A stretch of DNA of 64,000 nucleotides from Niveispirillum lacus (GTDB lineage: Bacteria; Pseudomonadota; Alphaproteobacteria; Azospirillales; Azospirillaceae). A model generated the notes under the pieces. The model worked only from the letters and a program-made list of their open reading frames with translations. It did not search any database and had not been told where the DNA came from. The stretch is taken from positions 186,001 through 250,000 of the forward strand of contig NZ_NOXU01000032.1 of the NCBI RefSeq assembly GCF_002251795.1, given 5' to 3'. A program made the translations under genes and the position numbers. Shown in pieces: positions 54,457 through 63,068 of this stretch (position 1 is the stretch's first letter; every line of letters starts with the position of its first letter).

Positions 54457-56502
54457 ATGGGCAGCAGGGGGCCCGTCTGGCATGAAGGGGAAACCGCGCT
54501 TCAGGAAAGGCTGGGCGTGGCCGCGCGGATGCGGGATGTGGGGGCACGGGTGATCCGTGATTTCATGCCCCAGCAGCATCGCGATTTCTATGCTCAGATG
54601 CCCTTCATTGTGGCGGGGTCAGTGGATGGCAAGGGCGACACCTGGGCCACGCTGCTGGGCGGCCGGGCGGGGTTCATCACCTCCCCTACCGCTACCCGGC
54701 TGGACATCCAGACCCCGTTGAGCCCGCAGGATCCGGCCAGTGCCGGCATGGGCGCGGGTGACGCCGTCGGCCTGTTGGGAATTGAACTGCACACCCGCCG
54801 CCGCAACCGGGTCAATGGCATTATCCGCGCCGCCCACCCTGGCCTGCTGCACTTTGAAGTGGATCAAAGCTTCGGAAACTGTCCGCAATATATTCAGTTG
54901 CGTGACATCACCCTGGCCCGCGACGCGGACCTGCCCTTCACGGGGGAGGTGCGGGAAAGCGGTCAGATTGATGCCGCGGCGCGGGACATGATCGAAGCGG
55001 CAGACACATTCTTTGTCGCCTCCTACGCTGATCGGCAGGGACAGCGCCAGGTCGATGTCTCTCATCGTGGCGGCAAAGCAGGTTTTGTGCGCGTCGGCGA
55101 AGACGGCACCCTGACCATCCCGGATTTCGCTGGCAACCTGTTCTTCGCCACGCTGGGCAACATCCTGCTGAACGGCAAGGCCGGGCTGGTTTTTGTCGAT
55201 TTCAGCACCGGCGACATGTTGCACCTGACGGGCGATGCCAGCCTGATCCTGGACGGGCCGGAGGTGGCGTCGTTCCAGGGGGCCGAGCGGCTCTGGACCT
55301 TCCGCGCCCGACGTGTCATCCACCGTCCCGCAGCCTTGCCCCTGCGCTGGTCTTTCCGGGAACAGGGCTGGTCGCCGAATTCCCTGATGACGGGCGACTG
55401 GCAACAGGCGGCGGACCGGCTGCGCGCCGCCGAGCTTGGAACCCAGTGGCGTCCCTTCACGGTGGCCCGCATCGTGGAGGAAAGCAGGACCATCCGCTCC
55501 TTCCATCTGACCCCGGCTGACGGGGCGGGTCTGCTGCCGCATCTGGCCGGACAGCATCTGCCCATCCGCCTGGCCGTGCCGGGCAGCGACAAGCCGCTGA
55601 TCCGCACTTACACGCTGTCGGTGGCGCCATCTGATGGATGTTACCGGATCAGTGTGAAGCGCGACGGGCTGGTCTCCCGCTATCTGCATGACCATGTGCG
55701 CCGGGGCGACCGGATCGAGGTACGGGCCCCCGCTGGGGCCTTCACCATTGACGCTGCCGAAAAGCGTCCCGCCATCCTGTTGGCCGCTGGCGTCGGCATC
55801 ACACCACTGCTGGCCATGCTGCGCCATGTGGTTCACGAGGGGCTGCGCACCCGGTCCATCCGCCCGATCATCCTGTTTCAGGCCGCCCGCACCAAGCCAG
55901 AGCGCGCCTTCGACCGGGAATTGGCCGAACTGGTCACGGCGGCGGGCGGGGCGGTGCGTATCATCCGGGTCTTGAGCGACCCCGACGATGCCGTGCAAGG
56001 CCGCGATTACGACGTTGCGGGCCGGATTGATACAGCCTTGCTGAAGGCGCATCTGCCCTTCAATGATTATGACTTCTACCTTTGCGGCCCGCCCGCCTTT
56101 ACCCAGGCGCAGTATGACGGCTTGCGGGCGCTGACCATCGCCGACCACCGCATCCATGCCGAAGCCTTTGGCCCCTCCGCCCTGACCCGCACCATCGACA
56201 GCGCCAAACCGATAGTACCGCTACCTCCCGCCGCCACCGCCCCGGTACCCGTAGCCTTCACGGCCTCCAGAAAGGAGGCGCGCTGGACACCCGGTTCGGG
56301 CACCTTGCTGGAACTGGCGGAGGCGCGTGGCCTTTCCCCGAACTTTAGCTGCCGGTCCGGTTCCTGCGGCGCGTGCAAGTCCCGGCTGCTGGCCGGTACC
56401 GTTAGCTATGTCAGGGCACCCACAGCCCCGCGCGCGCCAGATGAAGTGCTGATCTGCTGCGCGGTGCCCAGCGGTGATCAGCCCATACAACTCAACCTGT
56501 GA
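54457..56502 (+). CDS. fusion oxidoreductase: PNPOx-like domain, FNR-type FAD/NAD domain, 2Fe-2S ferredoxin
   Basis: A 681-residue protein. The ATG at 54457 has AGGAGGGG just upstream. Residues about 30-300 are a pyridoxamine-oxidase-like FMN-binding split barrel (Y-A-Q-M-P-F-I-V-A-G-S-V-D, and the later F-F-A-T-L-G-N-I-L-L-N). Residues about 330-570 are a ferredoxin-reductase unit: R-T-Y-T-L-S binds FAD, G-V-G-I-T-P-L-L and C-G-P-P-A-F bind NAD(P)H. Residues about 590-681 are a plant-type ferredoxin with C-R-S-G-S-C-G-A-C and a fourth Cys in I-C-C-A. Such chains move electrons from NAD(P)H through FAD and the cluster to a bound flavin or partner. Substrate unknown. The next gene starts 15 bases later. 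Confidence 0.87.
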   Translation: MGSRGPVWHEGETALQERLGVAARMRDVGARVIRDFMPQQHRDFYAQMPFIVAGSVDGKGDTWATLLGGRAGFITSPTATRLDIQTPLSPQDPASAGMGAGDAVGLLGIELHTRRRNRVNGIIRAAHPGLLHFEVDQSFGNCPQYIQLRDITLARDADLPFTGEVRESGQIDAAARDMIEAADTFFVASYADRQGQRQVDVSHRGGKAGFVRVGEDGTLTIPDFAGNLFFATLGNILLNGKAGLVFVDFSTGDMLHLTGDASLILDGPEVASFQGAERLWTFRARRVIHRPAALPLRWSFREQGWSPNSLMTGDWQQAADRLRAAELGTQWRPFTVARIVEESRTIRSFHLTPADGAGLLPHLAGQHLPIRLAVPGSDKPLIRTYTLSVAPSDGCYRISVKRDGLVSRYLHDHVRRGDRIEVRAPAGAFTIDAAEKRPAILLAAGVGITPLLAMLRHVVHEGLRTRSIRPIILFQAARTKPERAFDRELAELVTAAGGAVRIIRVLSDPDDAVQGRDYDVAGRIDTALLKAHLPFNDYDFYLCGPPAFTQAQYDGLRALTIADHRIHAEAFGPSALTRTIDSAKPIVPLPPAATAPVPVAFTASRKEARWTPGSGTLLELAEARGLSPNFSCRSGSCGACKSRLLAGTVSYVRAPTAPRAPDEVLICCAVPSGDQPIQLNL

Positions 56503-56517
56503 TCCCGGAGACCGCCG

Positions 56518-56982
56518 ATGTCCCGTCCACCCCTGCCACCCTTCACCGAACAATCCGCCATTGAGAAGGTGCGCCTGGCCGAAAATGGCTGGAACAGCCG
56601 CGACCCGGCCAAGGTGGCGCAGGCCTATACGCCCGACACACGCTGGCGCAACCGCACCGAATTTGTGGTTGGCCGGGCGGCGGTGGAAGCCTTCCTGACC
56701 CGCAAATGGAACCGGGAACTGGAATACCGACTGATCAAAGAACTCTGGGCCTTCGCCGGTAACCGTATCGCCGTCCGCTACGCCTATGAGTACCGCGACG
56801 ATAGCGGCCAGTGGTATCGTGCTTATGGCAATGAGAATTGGGAATTTGCCGGGGATGGGCTGATGCGGTCGCGCTATGCCAGCATTAATGAACATCCCAT
56901 CGCCGAGGCCGACCGCCGTTTCCGCTGGCCCCAAGGGCGCCGCCCCGACGACCATCCGGGCCTCAGCCATTTCGGGTTTTAA
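56518..56982 (+). CDS. NTF2-like DUF1348 family protein
   Basis: A 154-residue protein with the SnoaL/NTF2-like pattern: an N-terminal helix with [14 protein letters not shown], then [28 protein letters not shown] and W-E-F, and a C-terminal basic tail ending H-F-G-F. This is the DUF1348 family, small cone-shaped cytoplasmic proteins of unknown activity often placed beside redox enzymes. It begins 15 bases after the fusion oxidoreductase and is probably in the same operon. Confidence 0.88.
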   Translation: MSRPPLPPFTEQSAIEKVRLAENGWNSRDPAKVAQAYTPDTRWRNRTEFVVGRAAVEAFLTRKWNRELEYRLIKELWAFAGNRIAVRYAYEYRDDSGQWYRAYGNENWEFAGDGLMRSRYASINEHPIAEADRRFRWPQGRRPDDHPGLSHFGF

Positions 56983-57098
56983 TCGGAAGGTTCCCGCAAC
57001 CCTGCTTTCGTAACGGGAGGGGGAGAGTACGGCAACATCACGCCGCTGCGATCTCTGGTATGATGCCGCGCGCGAATGTCCGCAGGGGAGGGACAAGG

Positions 57099-57992
57099 AT
57101 GGATCGCTGGCAATCCATGCGCATCTTCGTAAAAGTCGCGGAGACCGGCAGCTTTGCTGAAGCTGCGCGCCGATTGAACCTGAGCGCGCCCGCCGTCACC
57201 CGCGCCATTGCGGCGTTGGAAGAAACCATCGGCGCCCGTCTGTTCGCACGCACCACCCGCTCGGTGAAACTGACAGAGGGCGGGCTTCGTTATCTGGAGG
57301 ATTGCCGCCGCATCCTGTCCGACATTGTCGAGGCCGAGGCTGCCGCCGCCGGAGCCTACGCCACCCCAACAGGTACATTGTCGGTTACGGCCCCGCTGCT
57401 GTTCGGGCAGATGCATGTGTTGCCGATCCTGTTGGATTATATGGATACCTATCCCGCGATGGCGGTACGCACCCTGTTCATCGACCGGTCTGTGAACATC
57501 ATTGATGAAGGGGTCGATATTGCCTTGCGGATCGGACATTTGCCTGACAGTGCCTTCACCGCCATCCGGGTGGGCCGCGTACGGCGGGTGATCTGTGCGT
57601 CCCCGGCCTATCTGGCGCGCCATGGCGAGCCGTCGCTTCCCGTCGATCTCCATGAACACCGCATTGCCGCCCCAACCGGCGCCTGGGCCATTCATGAATG
57701 GCGGTTCCGGGGGGATCAGCGCCTGACGGTTCACCCTGCTCTGCAATGCAACACCAACGAGGCCGTGATCAGTGCCGCCCTGGCTGGCTGGGGTCTGACA
57801 CGGGTGCTGCATTATCAGGTCGGCCCGGCCTTGGCAGAGGGAAGGCTGCGCATCGTGCTGGCCGAACATGAAGAAGAACCGGTCCCGGTCCATATCCTGT
57901 ATCCGGAGGGTCGGCATGCACCCGCCAAGGTCCGGGCTTTTGTCGACATGGCGGTCGACCGGCTGCGCGCTCATCCGCTGCTGAACGGGTAG
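57099..57992 (+). CDS. LysR-family transcriptional regulator
   Basis: A 297-residue regulator started at the ATG at 57099 (GGGGAGGG upstream). The winged helix-turn-helix occupies residues about 4-62 (F-V-K-V-A-E-T-G-S-F-A-E-A-A-R-R-L-N-L-S-A-P-A-V-T-R-A-I-A-A-L-E recognisable in parts), followed by the usual linker and a periplasmic-binding-like effector domain. The co-oriented upstream GST, fusion oxidoreductase and DUF1348 genes are its likely targets, though LysR genes are more often divergent from what they control, so this is tentative. Confidence 0.92.
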   Translation: MDRWQSMRIFVKVAETGSFAEAARRLNLSAPAVTRAIAALEETIGARLFARTTRSVKLTEGGLRYLEDCRRILSDIVEAEAAAAGAYATPTGTLSVTAPLLFGQMHVLPILLDYMDTYPAMAVRTLFIDRSVNIIDEGVDIALRIGHLPDSAFTAIRVGRVRRVICASPAYLARHGEPSLPVDLHEHRIAAPTGAWAIHEWRFRGDQRLTVHPALQCNTNEAVISAALAGWGLTRVLHYQVGPALAEGRLRIVLAEHEEEPVPVHILYPEGRHAPAKVRAFVDMAVDRLRAHPLLNG

Positions 57993-58049
57993 CGGGGGCG
58001 CCACACTCTTGCTACGGTGGCGTCATAAAATCAAAAAGGAAACACAGGG

Positions 58050-59591
58050 ATGAACGCCAGGGCACTCTTCCTTCTTTTCGTGATGTTAGCGGTACCGGGT
58101 TCCTTTGCCGCCGACGGCCCCCTGGTCCGCACCGAAGCAGGGACCGTACGCGGCCTTTCCGCCGATGGTGTGGACCGTTTCCTGGGCATCCCTTTTGCGG
58201 CGCCGCCTGTGGGCGACTTGCGCTGGCGCCCGCCAGCCCCCGCTGCCACCTGGACCGGGGAACGCCCCGCCTTCACCTATGGTGCCGACTGCGCGCAGAA
58301 GCCATTCATTCGGGATGATGCACCATTGGCGACGCAGCCGTCGGAAGATTGCCTGTTCTTGAATGTGTGGCGTCCAGCGCAGAGGGCCGGGGAAAAACTG
58401 CCCGTGATGGTCTGGATCCATGGCGGCGGCTATGTCAATGGCGGTACCTCGCCGGCCATCTATGACGGGTCGCGGCTAGCCCTTGATGGGGTTGTGGTGG
58501 TCAGCGCCAATCACCGCCTGGGGCGTTTGGGCTTTTTTGCCCATCCAGCGCTGACGGCGGAAGCAGCGGGCGGCGCCACCGCCAATTTCGGCTTCATGGA
58601 TCAGATCGCTGCCTTGCGCTGGGTTGCCACCAACATCGCCTCATTTGGCGGTGATCCGGCCAACGTCACGATCTTCGGTGAAAGTGCCGGTGGGGAGTCC
58701 GTTAACATCCTGCTGTCGTCACCGCCCGCACAGGGATTGTTCCACAAGGCCATCGCGATGTCGGGGGGCGGTCGCTCTACGCTGCTGCCCACCCCCACGC
58801 TGGCGGTGGGCGAGAACGCGGGCCACCGTTTCGCCGCTCGCCAGGGCATCACCGACACCGGCCCTGCGGCGCTGTCAGCCTTGCGGGCCTTGCCGGTAGA
58901 CATTGTGGTCGGCACCCTTAATTTAGCCTCCTTGTCGGCTGCCGATGATTATTCCGGCCCCGTCATCGATGGCCAACTCATGCCCGCTGAACCGATTGAC
59001 CAGTTCCGAGCCGGCAAGGCCGCAAAAATACCCGTCATGCTTGGCGCCACAAGCGCCGATGGCTGGTACAGCGGCGGCAGCAAGGAGAATATTCTGGCCG
59101 CATTCGGTCCGCTGGCGGCCGAGGCCACCCGCCTCTACGACCCGACCGGTCAGGACAGTGCCTTACAGGTTGGACAGCGCGTCAATGGCGATGCCATGTT
59201 CATCGAACCAGCCCGTGCCACAGGGCGTGCCTTGGCCGCACAAGGGCAGCCCGTCTATCTATATCGCTTTTCCTACGTCGCGCAGAACCGGCGGGGGATC
59301 TGGACTGGCACCCCGCACGCCAAGGAACTGCCCTTTGTTTTTGATCGGGTCCTGGCCCGTTACGGCACAGCGGCCACGCCGGCAGACCTGACCATGGCGG
59401 CCCGGCTGCGGTCCTATTGGACGGGCTTTGCCAGGACGGGTGTGCCAGCGGCCCCCGATGGTCCGGCAGCCCCGCGTCTGACGGCCGATGATGAACGAAT
59501 AATCGACTTCACCAATGATGGCCCCAGGATCACGATTGATCCACTGCGAGACCGGTTGGATCTGGTGGAAAGATGGCTCGACGGCAAGTGA
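58050..59591 (+). CDS. exported type B carboxylesterase
   Basis: A 513-residue esterase with a Sec signal peptide of about 20 residues (hydrophobic L-F-L-L-F-V-M-L-A-V, cut after S-F-A-A). Family signatures are present in order: F-L-G-I-P-F-A-A-P-P-V-G-D-L-R-W, E-D-C-L-F-L-N-V-W, the oxyanion loop H-G-G-G-Y, the nucleophile in F-G-E-S-A-G-G (Ser212), and the late H-A-K-E-L-P-F-V-F that carries the catalytic His. It hydrolyses carboxylic esters, probably in the periplasm or outside. It stands alone between LysR and the dgo genes, with AGGAAACACAGGG before the ATG. Confidence 0.93.
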   Translation: MNARALFLLFVMLAVPGSFAADGPLVRTEAGTVRGLSADGVDRFLGIPFAAPPVGDLRWRPPAPAATWTGERPAFTYGADCAQKPFIRDDAPLATQPSEDCLFLNVWRPAQRAGEKLPVMVWIHGGGYVNGGTSPAIYDGSRLALDGVVVVSANHRLGRLGFFAHPALTAEAAGGATANFGFMDQIAALRWVATNIASFGGDPANVTIFGESAGGESVNILLSSPPAQGLFHKAIAMSGGGRSTLLPTPTLAVGENAGHRFAARQGITDTGPAALSALRALPVDIVVGTLNLASLSAADDYSGPVIDGQLMPAEPIDQFRAGKAAKIPVMLGATSADGWYSGGSKENILAAFGPLAAEATRLYDPTGQDSALQVGQRVNGDAMFIEPARATGRALAAQGQPVYLYRFSYVAQNRRGIWTGTPHAKELPFVFDRVLARYGTAATPADLTMAARLRSYWTGFARTGVPAAPDGPAAPRLTADDERIIDFTNDGPRITIDPLRDRLDLVERWLDGK

Positions 59592-59702
59592 AGGAACCCG
59601 GCTGCCAGGCGCGTTGGCCGGGTCGGGGACGGATCACGACATCATAGCCAGGGCCAATCAGCGGCCCGGCGTGCAGCGAACCTGGTGTATATGGCTGATT
59701 TT

Positions 59703-59759
59703 ATATGATAAGTAAGACTATTGAAGTCTGTGGCTTTACACAATGCTGATTTATCATAT
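59703..59759. promoter_or_regulatory. AT-rich promoter region with inverted repeats before dgoK
   Basis: ATATGATAA (59703-59711) and TTATCATAT (59751-59759) are perfect 9-base inverted arms 39 bases apart. Between them is a second inverted repeat AGACT-ATTGA-AGTCT (59715-59729). The AT-rich stretch stands out from its surroundings and lies 33 bases before dgoK, where a GntR-type repressor such as the gene at 61475 could act. Confidence 0.5.
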
Positions 59760-59791
59760 ATATTTCATGCTCATTGACATGAGGGGGATCC

Positions 59792-60715
59792 ATGCGGGGC
59801 GACACGCCTTTCATCGCCGGCGACTGGGGAACCAGCAATTTGCGGCTCTGGCTGTGCGGGGCAGATGGCACGGTGTTGGACAGGGCCGACGGACCAGGAG
59901 TGGCGGCGGTTCCAGGCCGGGCAGAAGCGGCATTTCTGGACGCCACGGCCGCCTGGCGTGCCGCGGATGGCCCCTTGCCGGCCCTGTTCTGTGGCATGGT
60001 GGGGTCGACCATCGGCTGGGTGGAAGCAGCCTATCATCCTTGCCCCGCCAATGTGGGGTCGCTGGCATCCGGGCTGACCCGTTTCACAGCACTGGGGGCG
60101 ACCATGGCCATCATTCCCGGCCTGTCCACCCGCAACCCGCAAGGGGCGCCGGATGTGATGCGGGGAGAAGAAACGCAGATCCTGGGCGCCCTGGCCAGCC
60201 ATCCCGACCTGGGCATCGGCCGCCGCCTGCTATGCCTGCCCGGCACCCATGCCAAGTGGGTGCTACTGCGCGACGGCACCGTGGTGATGTTCCAGACCGG
60301 GTTCAGCGGTGAATTGTTCGCTCTGCTGCGTGGCCATTCTGTTCTGGGCCGAGGTACGGACGGGCTGCTGCCACAGATTGGACCGGCCTTCATCCAAGGG
60401 GTGCAACGGTCCCTGACCAGCGCCCCTCTGCCGCACCTGCTGTTTGAAGCGCGATCACGGCAGTTGCTGGAGGGCATGTCGGCGCAGGACGCGCTTTCTT
60501 TCCTGTCGGGTCTGGTGATCGGCGCCGATGTTGTCGGCGGCATCGCCATGGCCGCTGACGGGCTGGACGGGCCGGTCACACTGGTGGCAAGCCCCATCCT
60601 GACCGACGCCTATGCTGCCGCTCTGGCTGCAACGGGCCGCGATACCGTTGCCCTGGATGGTGGTGAACTGGCCCTGGCGGGCCTGCTGTCCGTCCGCGCC
60701 GCCATCCTGTCCTGA
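59792..60715 (+). CDS. dgoK: 2-dehydro-3-deoxygalactonokinase
   Basis: A 307-residue kinase of the DgoK family: G-D-W-G-T-S-N-L-R-L-W near the N-terminus (phosphate loop of the ASKHA fold), C-G-M-V-G-S-T-I-G-W, R-G-E-E-T-Q-I-L-G-A, and C-L-P-G-T-H-A-K-W-V, all hallmarks. It phosphorylates 2-dehydro-3-deoxy-galactonate at O6 in the De Ley-Doudoroff galactonate pathway. GAGGGGG precedes the ATG. It is 27 bases before dgoA and shares its transcript. Confidence 0.93.
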   Translation: MRGDTPFIAGDWGTSNLRLWLCGADGTVLDRADGPGVAAVPGRAEAAFLDATAAWRAADGPLPALFCGMVGSTIGWVEAAYHPCPANVGSLASGLTRFTALGATMAIIPGLSTRNPQGAPDVMRGEETQILGALASHPDLGIGRRLLCLPGTHAKWVLLRDGTVVMFQTGFSGELFALLRGHSVLGRGTDGLLPQIGPAFIQGVQRSLTSAPLPHLLFEARSRQLLEGMSAQDALSFLSGLVIGADVVGGIAMAADGLDGPVTLVASPILTDAYAAALAATGRDTVALDGGELALAGLLSVRAAILS

Positions 60716-60742
60716 CCGCCCTGTCTTGAAAGCCTGTATACC

Positions 60743-61369
60743 ATGACCCTGGACCGCCACCTGACCGACGCACCGCTTGTTGCCATTCTGCGCGGCGTTA
60801 CCCCTGCTACCGTGGTCGCCATCGGCCAGTCTCTATACGATGCTGGTTTCCGTGCCATCGAAGTGCCGTTGAACAGCCCTGATCCGTTGGACAGCATCGC
60901 TCGCCTGTCATCCCATTTCGGCGATACCTGCCTGACCGGGGCCGGCACAGTGTTGAGCAGCGATGCCGTGGATGCCGTCGCCGGAGCCGGCGGCAAGCTG
61001 GTTGTCACCCCCAATAGCGACCCGTCGGTCATTGCACGGGCCGTTGCGTTGGGTCTTCTACCCATGCCGGGTTTCGCCACGGCAACCGAAGCGTTTGCCG
61101 CCATCAAAGCCGGCGCCCGCCACCTTAAACTTTTTCCCGCTGCCACCTATGGCCATGGCCATATCAAGGCGTTGTCGGCTGTGATCCCGGCGACGGTGAA
61201 ACTCTATGCTGTGGGGGGGGTCGGGGCCGATAACTTACACATCTGGCGAGCGGCGGGGGTCGCTGGCATCGGCGTTGGCAGTGAAATTTTCAAGCCCGGT
61301 TTCAGCGCAGCAGAAGTTGGTGATCGCGCGCGGCAGATTATATCGGCATGGCGGGCAACGGCGGTGTGA
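60743..61369 (+). CDS. dgoA: 2-dehydro-3-deoxy-6-phosphogalactonate aldolase
   Basis: A 208-residue class I aldolase of the KDPG/KDPGal family. Active-site residues are visible: Arg17 in I-L-R-G, Glu40 in A-I-E-V-P-L and the Schiff-base Lys129 in H-L-K-L-F-P-A. It splits 2-dehydro-3-deoxy-6-phosphogalactonate to pyruvate and glyceraldehyde 3-phosphate. Its order after dgoK and before the regulator fits a dgo operon; the galactonate dehydratase and transporter genes are not in the window. A run of eight G at 61213-61220 lies in a coding turn. Confidence 0.93.
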   Translation: MTLDRHLTDAPLVAILRGVTPATVVAIGQSLYDAGFRAIEVPLNSPDPLDSIARLSSHFGDTCLTGAGTVLSSDAVDAVAGAGGKLVVTPNSDPSVIARAVALGLLPMPGFATATEAFAAIKAGARHLKLFPAATYGHGHIKALSAVIPATVKLYAVGGVGADNLHIWRAAGVAGIGVGSEIFKPGFSAAEVGDRARQIISAWRATAV

Positions 61370-61474
61370 TATCGGTATCTTGCCTTTCCACCCGGCCTTT
61401 AGGATATGCTAACAGCCAGGCGATGAGCGGAACCGCATACGGGACGGGCCGCGATGATGGGGGAGCGCAATCGT

Positions 61475-62215
61475 ATGAGCGGGAATGAACGGGGCTTGCG
61501 CGCGGAGTCAGGCCGCAACTTCACTTACGGCATTCTCCAGCAGCTTGGCGTGGACATCGTGACCGGCACCTACGGGCACGCCAACCCCTTCCCCACCGAA
61601 GCGGAACTGTGCAAGCGACTTGGGGCCAGCCGCTCGGTTCTGCGCGAGGCGGTGAAAATGCTGACGGCCAAGGGATTGCTGAAGGCACGCCCGCGCCAGG
61701 GCACCTGGATCGAGCCAGAGCGCAACTGGAACCTGCTCGACCCCGACGTTCTGCGCTGGCTGCTGGAACGGAAGTTCTCCCCCTCCCTTTTGCTGGAATT
61801 TACCCAGGTGCGTCTCGCCATCGAACCGGTGGCCGCCTCGCTGGCGGCACGCCATGCTGATGACAAGGCCAAGGCCGCCATCCAGGCGGCCCTGCGCCGC
61901 ATGCAAGCGGCGGAACTTGGCGATGATGACCCGCTGACGTCCGACATTGCCTTTCATGTGGCTGTGCTGGAAGCAACGGGGAACCGTTTCTACGCCCAGT
62001 TGCGTGATATCATCGACGCGGCCCTGCGCACCTCAATCCGCCTGACAAACCGACGGAAGGGTGTTCGTCTGGCCAGCGTCGCCGACCACCAGAAAGTGGC
62101 CGATGCGATAGCTGCCGGCGACGCCGATGGGGCCGCCATCGCCATGCGCCATCTCATCGTCGAGGCCATGACCCTGATCGAAAGCGCCGTTAACAAGGGC
62201 GACGAGGGGGAATAA
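61475..62215 (+). CDS. FadR-type GntR-family transcriptional regulator, probably of the dgo genes
   Basis: About 246 residues from the ATG at 61475 (GGGGGAG 9 bases upstream); an ATG at 61454 is the alternative. The winged helix has F-P-T-E-A-E-L-C-K-R-L-G-A-S-R-S-V-L-R-E-A-V-K-M in pieces, the GntR hallmark. The C-terminal FCD domain shows D-I-A-F-H-V-A-V-L-E-A-T-G-N and H-Q-K-V-A-D-A-I-A-A-G-D, with the His and Asp that bind a metal and a sugar-acid. DgoR of E. coli has this build. Adjacent position suggests it senses a galactonate-related sugar acid. The upstream inverted repeat at 59703 is a candidate site. Confidence 0.87.
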   Translation: MSGNERGLRAESGRNFTYGILQQLGVDIVTGTYGHANPFPTEAELCKRLGASRSVLREAVKMLTAKGLLKARPRQGTWIEPERNWNLLDPDVLRWLLERKFSPSLLLEFTQVRLAIEPVAASLAARHADDKAKAAIQAALRRMQAAELGDDDPLTSDIAFHVAVLEATGNRFYAQLRDIIDAALRTSIRLTNRRKGVRLASVADHQKVADAIAAGDADGAAIAMRHLIVEAMTLIESAVNKGDEGE

Positions 62216-62232
62216 CCCCCTGAACCCGGAGT

Positions 62233-62258
62233 CCCAGTGATCGTCGCCGGTCACTGGG
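62233..62258. terminator. bidirectional hairpin between convergent genes
   Basis: CCCAGTGA and TCACTGGG form a perfect 8-base stem with a 10-base loop. It lies between the regulator gene and the convergent SGNH gene. No T-run follows on either strand, so termination is uncertain. Confidence 0.4.
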
Positions 62259-62300
62259 CTTGCGTTAGCGACACCGCCAAACGGACCGTCCCCCCTTCCC

Positions 62301-63005
62301 TTACACGATGCTCATGGCCTTTAACGCCACCGGCCCCATGGCGAGATAGCCCGCGCGGTTGGGGTGGACAGGGTCCAAGCCCAGTTCGGCCTTCAAGCCG
62401 TTGGCGGCATCGGCCAGGGCCGGCCAGTAATCAATATAGGTATACCCCTGATCGCGGCAGAAGCCCTTTATCCAGGTGTTCAGGGCCAGGATACGCGCGG
62501 TTGGATCCGCGACCGATTTGCGCCAGTAGATATCGCGGGCGGGTGGCACTGAACCGATAAACACCTTCATCCCCGCAGCATTGGCCAGGGTTGCCATGGC
62601 CGCCAGATTGTCGTGGGTCAGGCTGGGATCATAGGGGCCACCATTCTCGGCAACGTCGTTGGTGCCGGCCAGAATATGCACCGCACGCGATTGCAGCTTC
62701 AGGACATCCGGCGTGAAGCGCAGCAGCATCTGTGACGTGGTCTGCCCGGAAATCCCGCGTCCGATAAAGCCGTTGGCGGGGAAGAACGCCCCGTCATGTT
62801 CGGGCCGGGCCCAGTTCTCCGTGATGCTGTCACCCATGAACACAACCCGTCTTTTGTCGGCGGGCAAGGCCTTGTCTTTAACATTGGTGGGGGCATAACG
62901 GCCACGGTTGGCCCAATCACCGTCACCCGCCCCTTCTGCCGAAGCCGGCATGGCTGCCAGCAGCGGCAGGGTGGGAAGGGCGGCCAACAGATGACGACGG
63001 TTCAT
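62301..63005 (-). CDS. exported SGNH/GDSL hydrolase
   Basis: A 234-residue protein with an N-terminal signal M-N-R-R-H-L-L-A-A-L-P-T-L-P-L-L and cleavage after A-S-A. The N-R-R-H-L-L start is also compatible with Tat export. SGNH blocks are read in order: F-M-G-D-S-I-T-E-N-W (catalytic Ser), G-I-S-G-Q-T (Gly), L-A-G-T-N-D-V-A (Asn), then D-P-V-H-P-N (Asp and His). Such enzymes remove acetyl or other acyl groups from glycans. The GH31 gene just upstream points to work on the same polysaccharide, an inference from position. A terminator lies between the two genes, so this one may have its own promoter. Confidence 0.9.
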   Translation of the reverse strand: MNRRHLLAALPTLPLLAAMPASAEGAGDGDWANRGRYAPTNVKDKALPADKRRVVFMGDSITENWARPEHDGAFFPANGFIGRGISGQTTSQMLLRFTPDVLKLQSRAVHILAGTNDVAENGGPYDPSLTHDNLAAMATLANAAGMKVFIGSVPPARDIYWRKSVADPTARILALNTWIKGFCRDQGYTYIDYWPALADAANGLKAELGLDPVHPNRAGYLAMGPVALKAMSIV

Positions 63006-63021
63006 GGTTCCGATCCCTGAA

Positions 63022-63058
63022 TATAAAGAAACGAGGGCCGGGATAAGCCCGACCCTCG
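63022..63058 (-). terminator. rho-independent terminator of the GH31 gene
   Basis: On the minus strand CGAGGGTCGGG and CCCGGCCCTCG form an 11-base stem (one G-U pair) with a 5-base loop, followed by TTTCTTTATATT. It begins 11 bases after the GH31 stop. Confidence 0.75.
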
Positions 63059-63068
63059 CTCACCCTTC

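Noticed and set aside
54619-56157. 512-residue open frame opposite the fusion oxidoreductase
   Set aside because: The plus-strand frame has clear flavin, NAD and ferredoxin motifs; the antisense translation has none.
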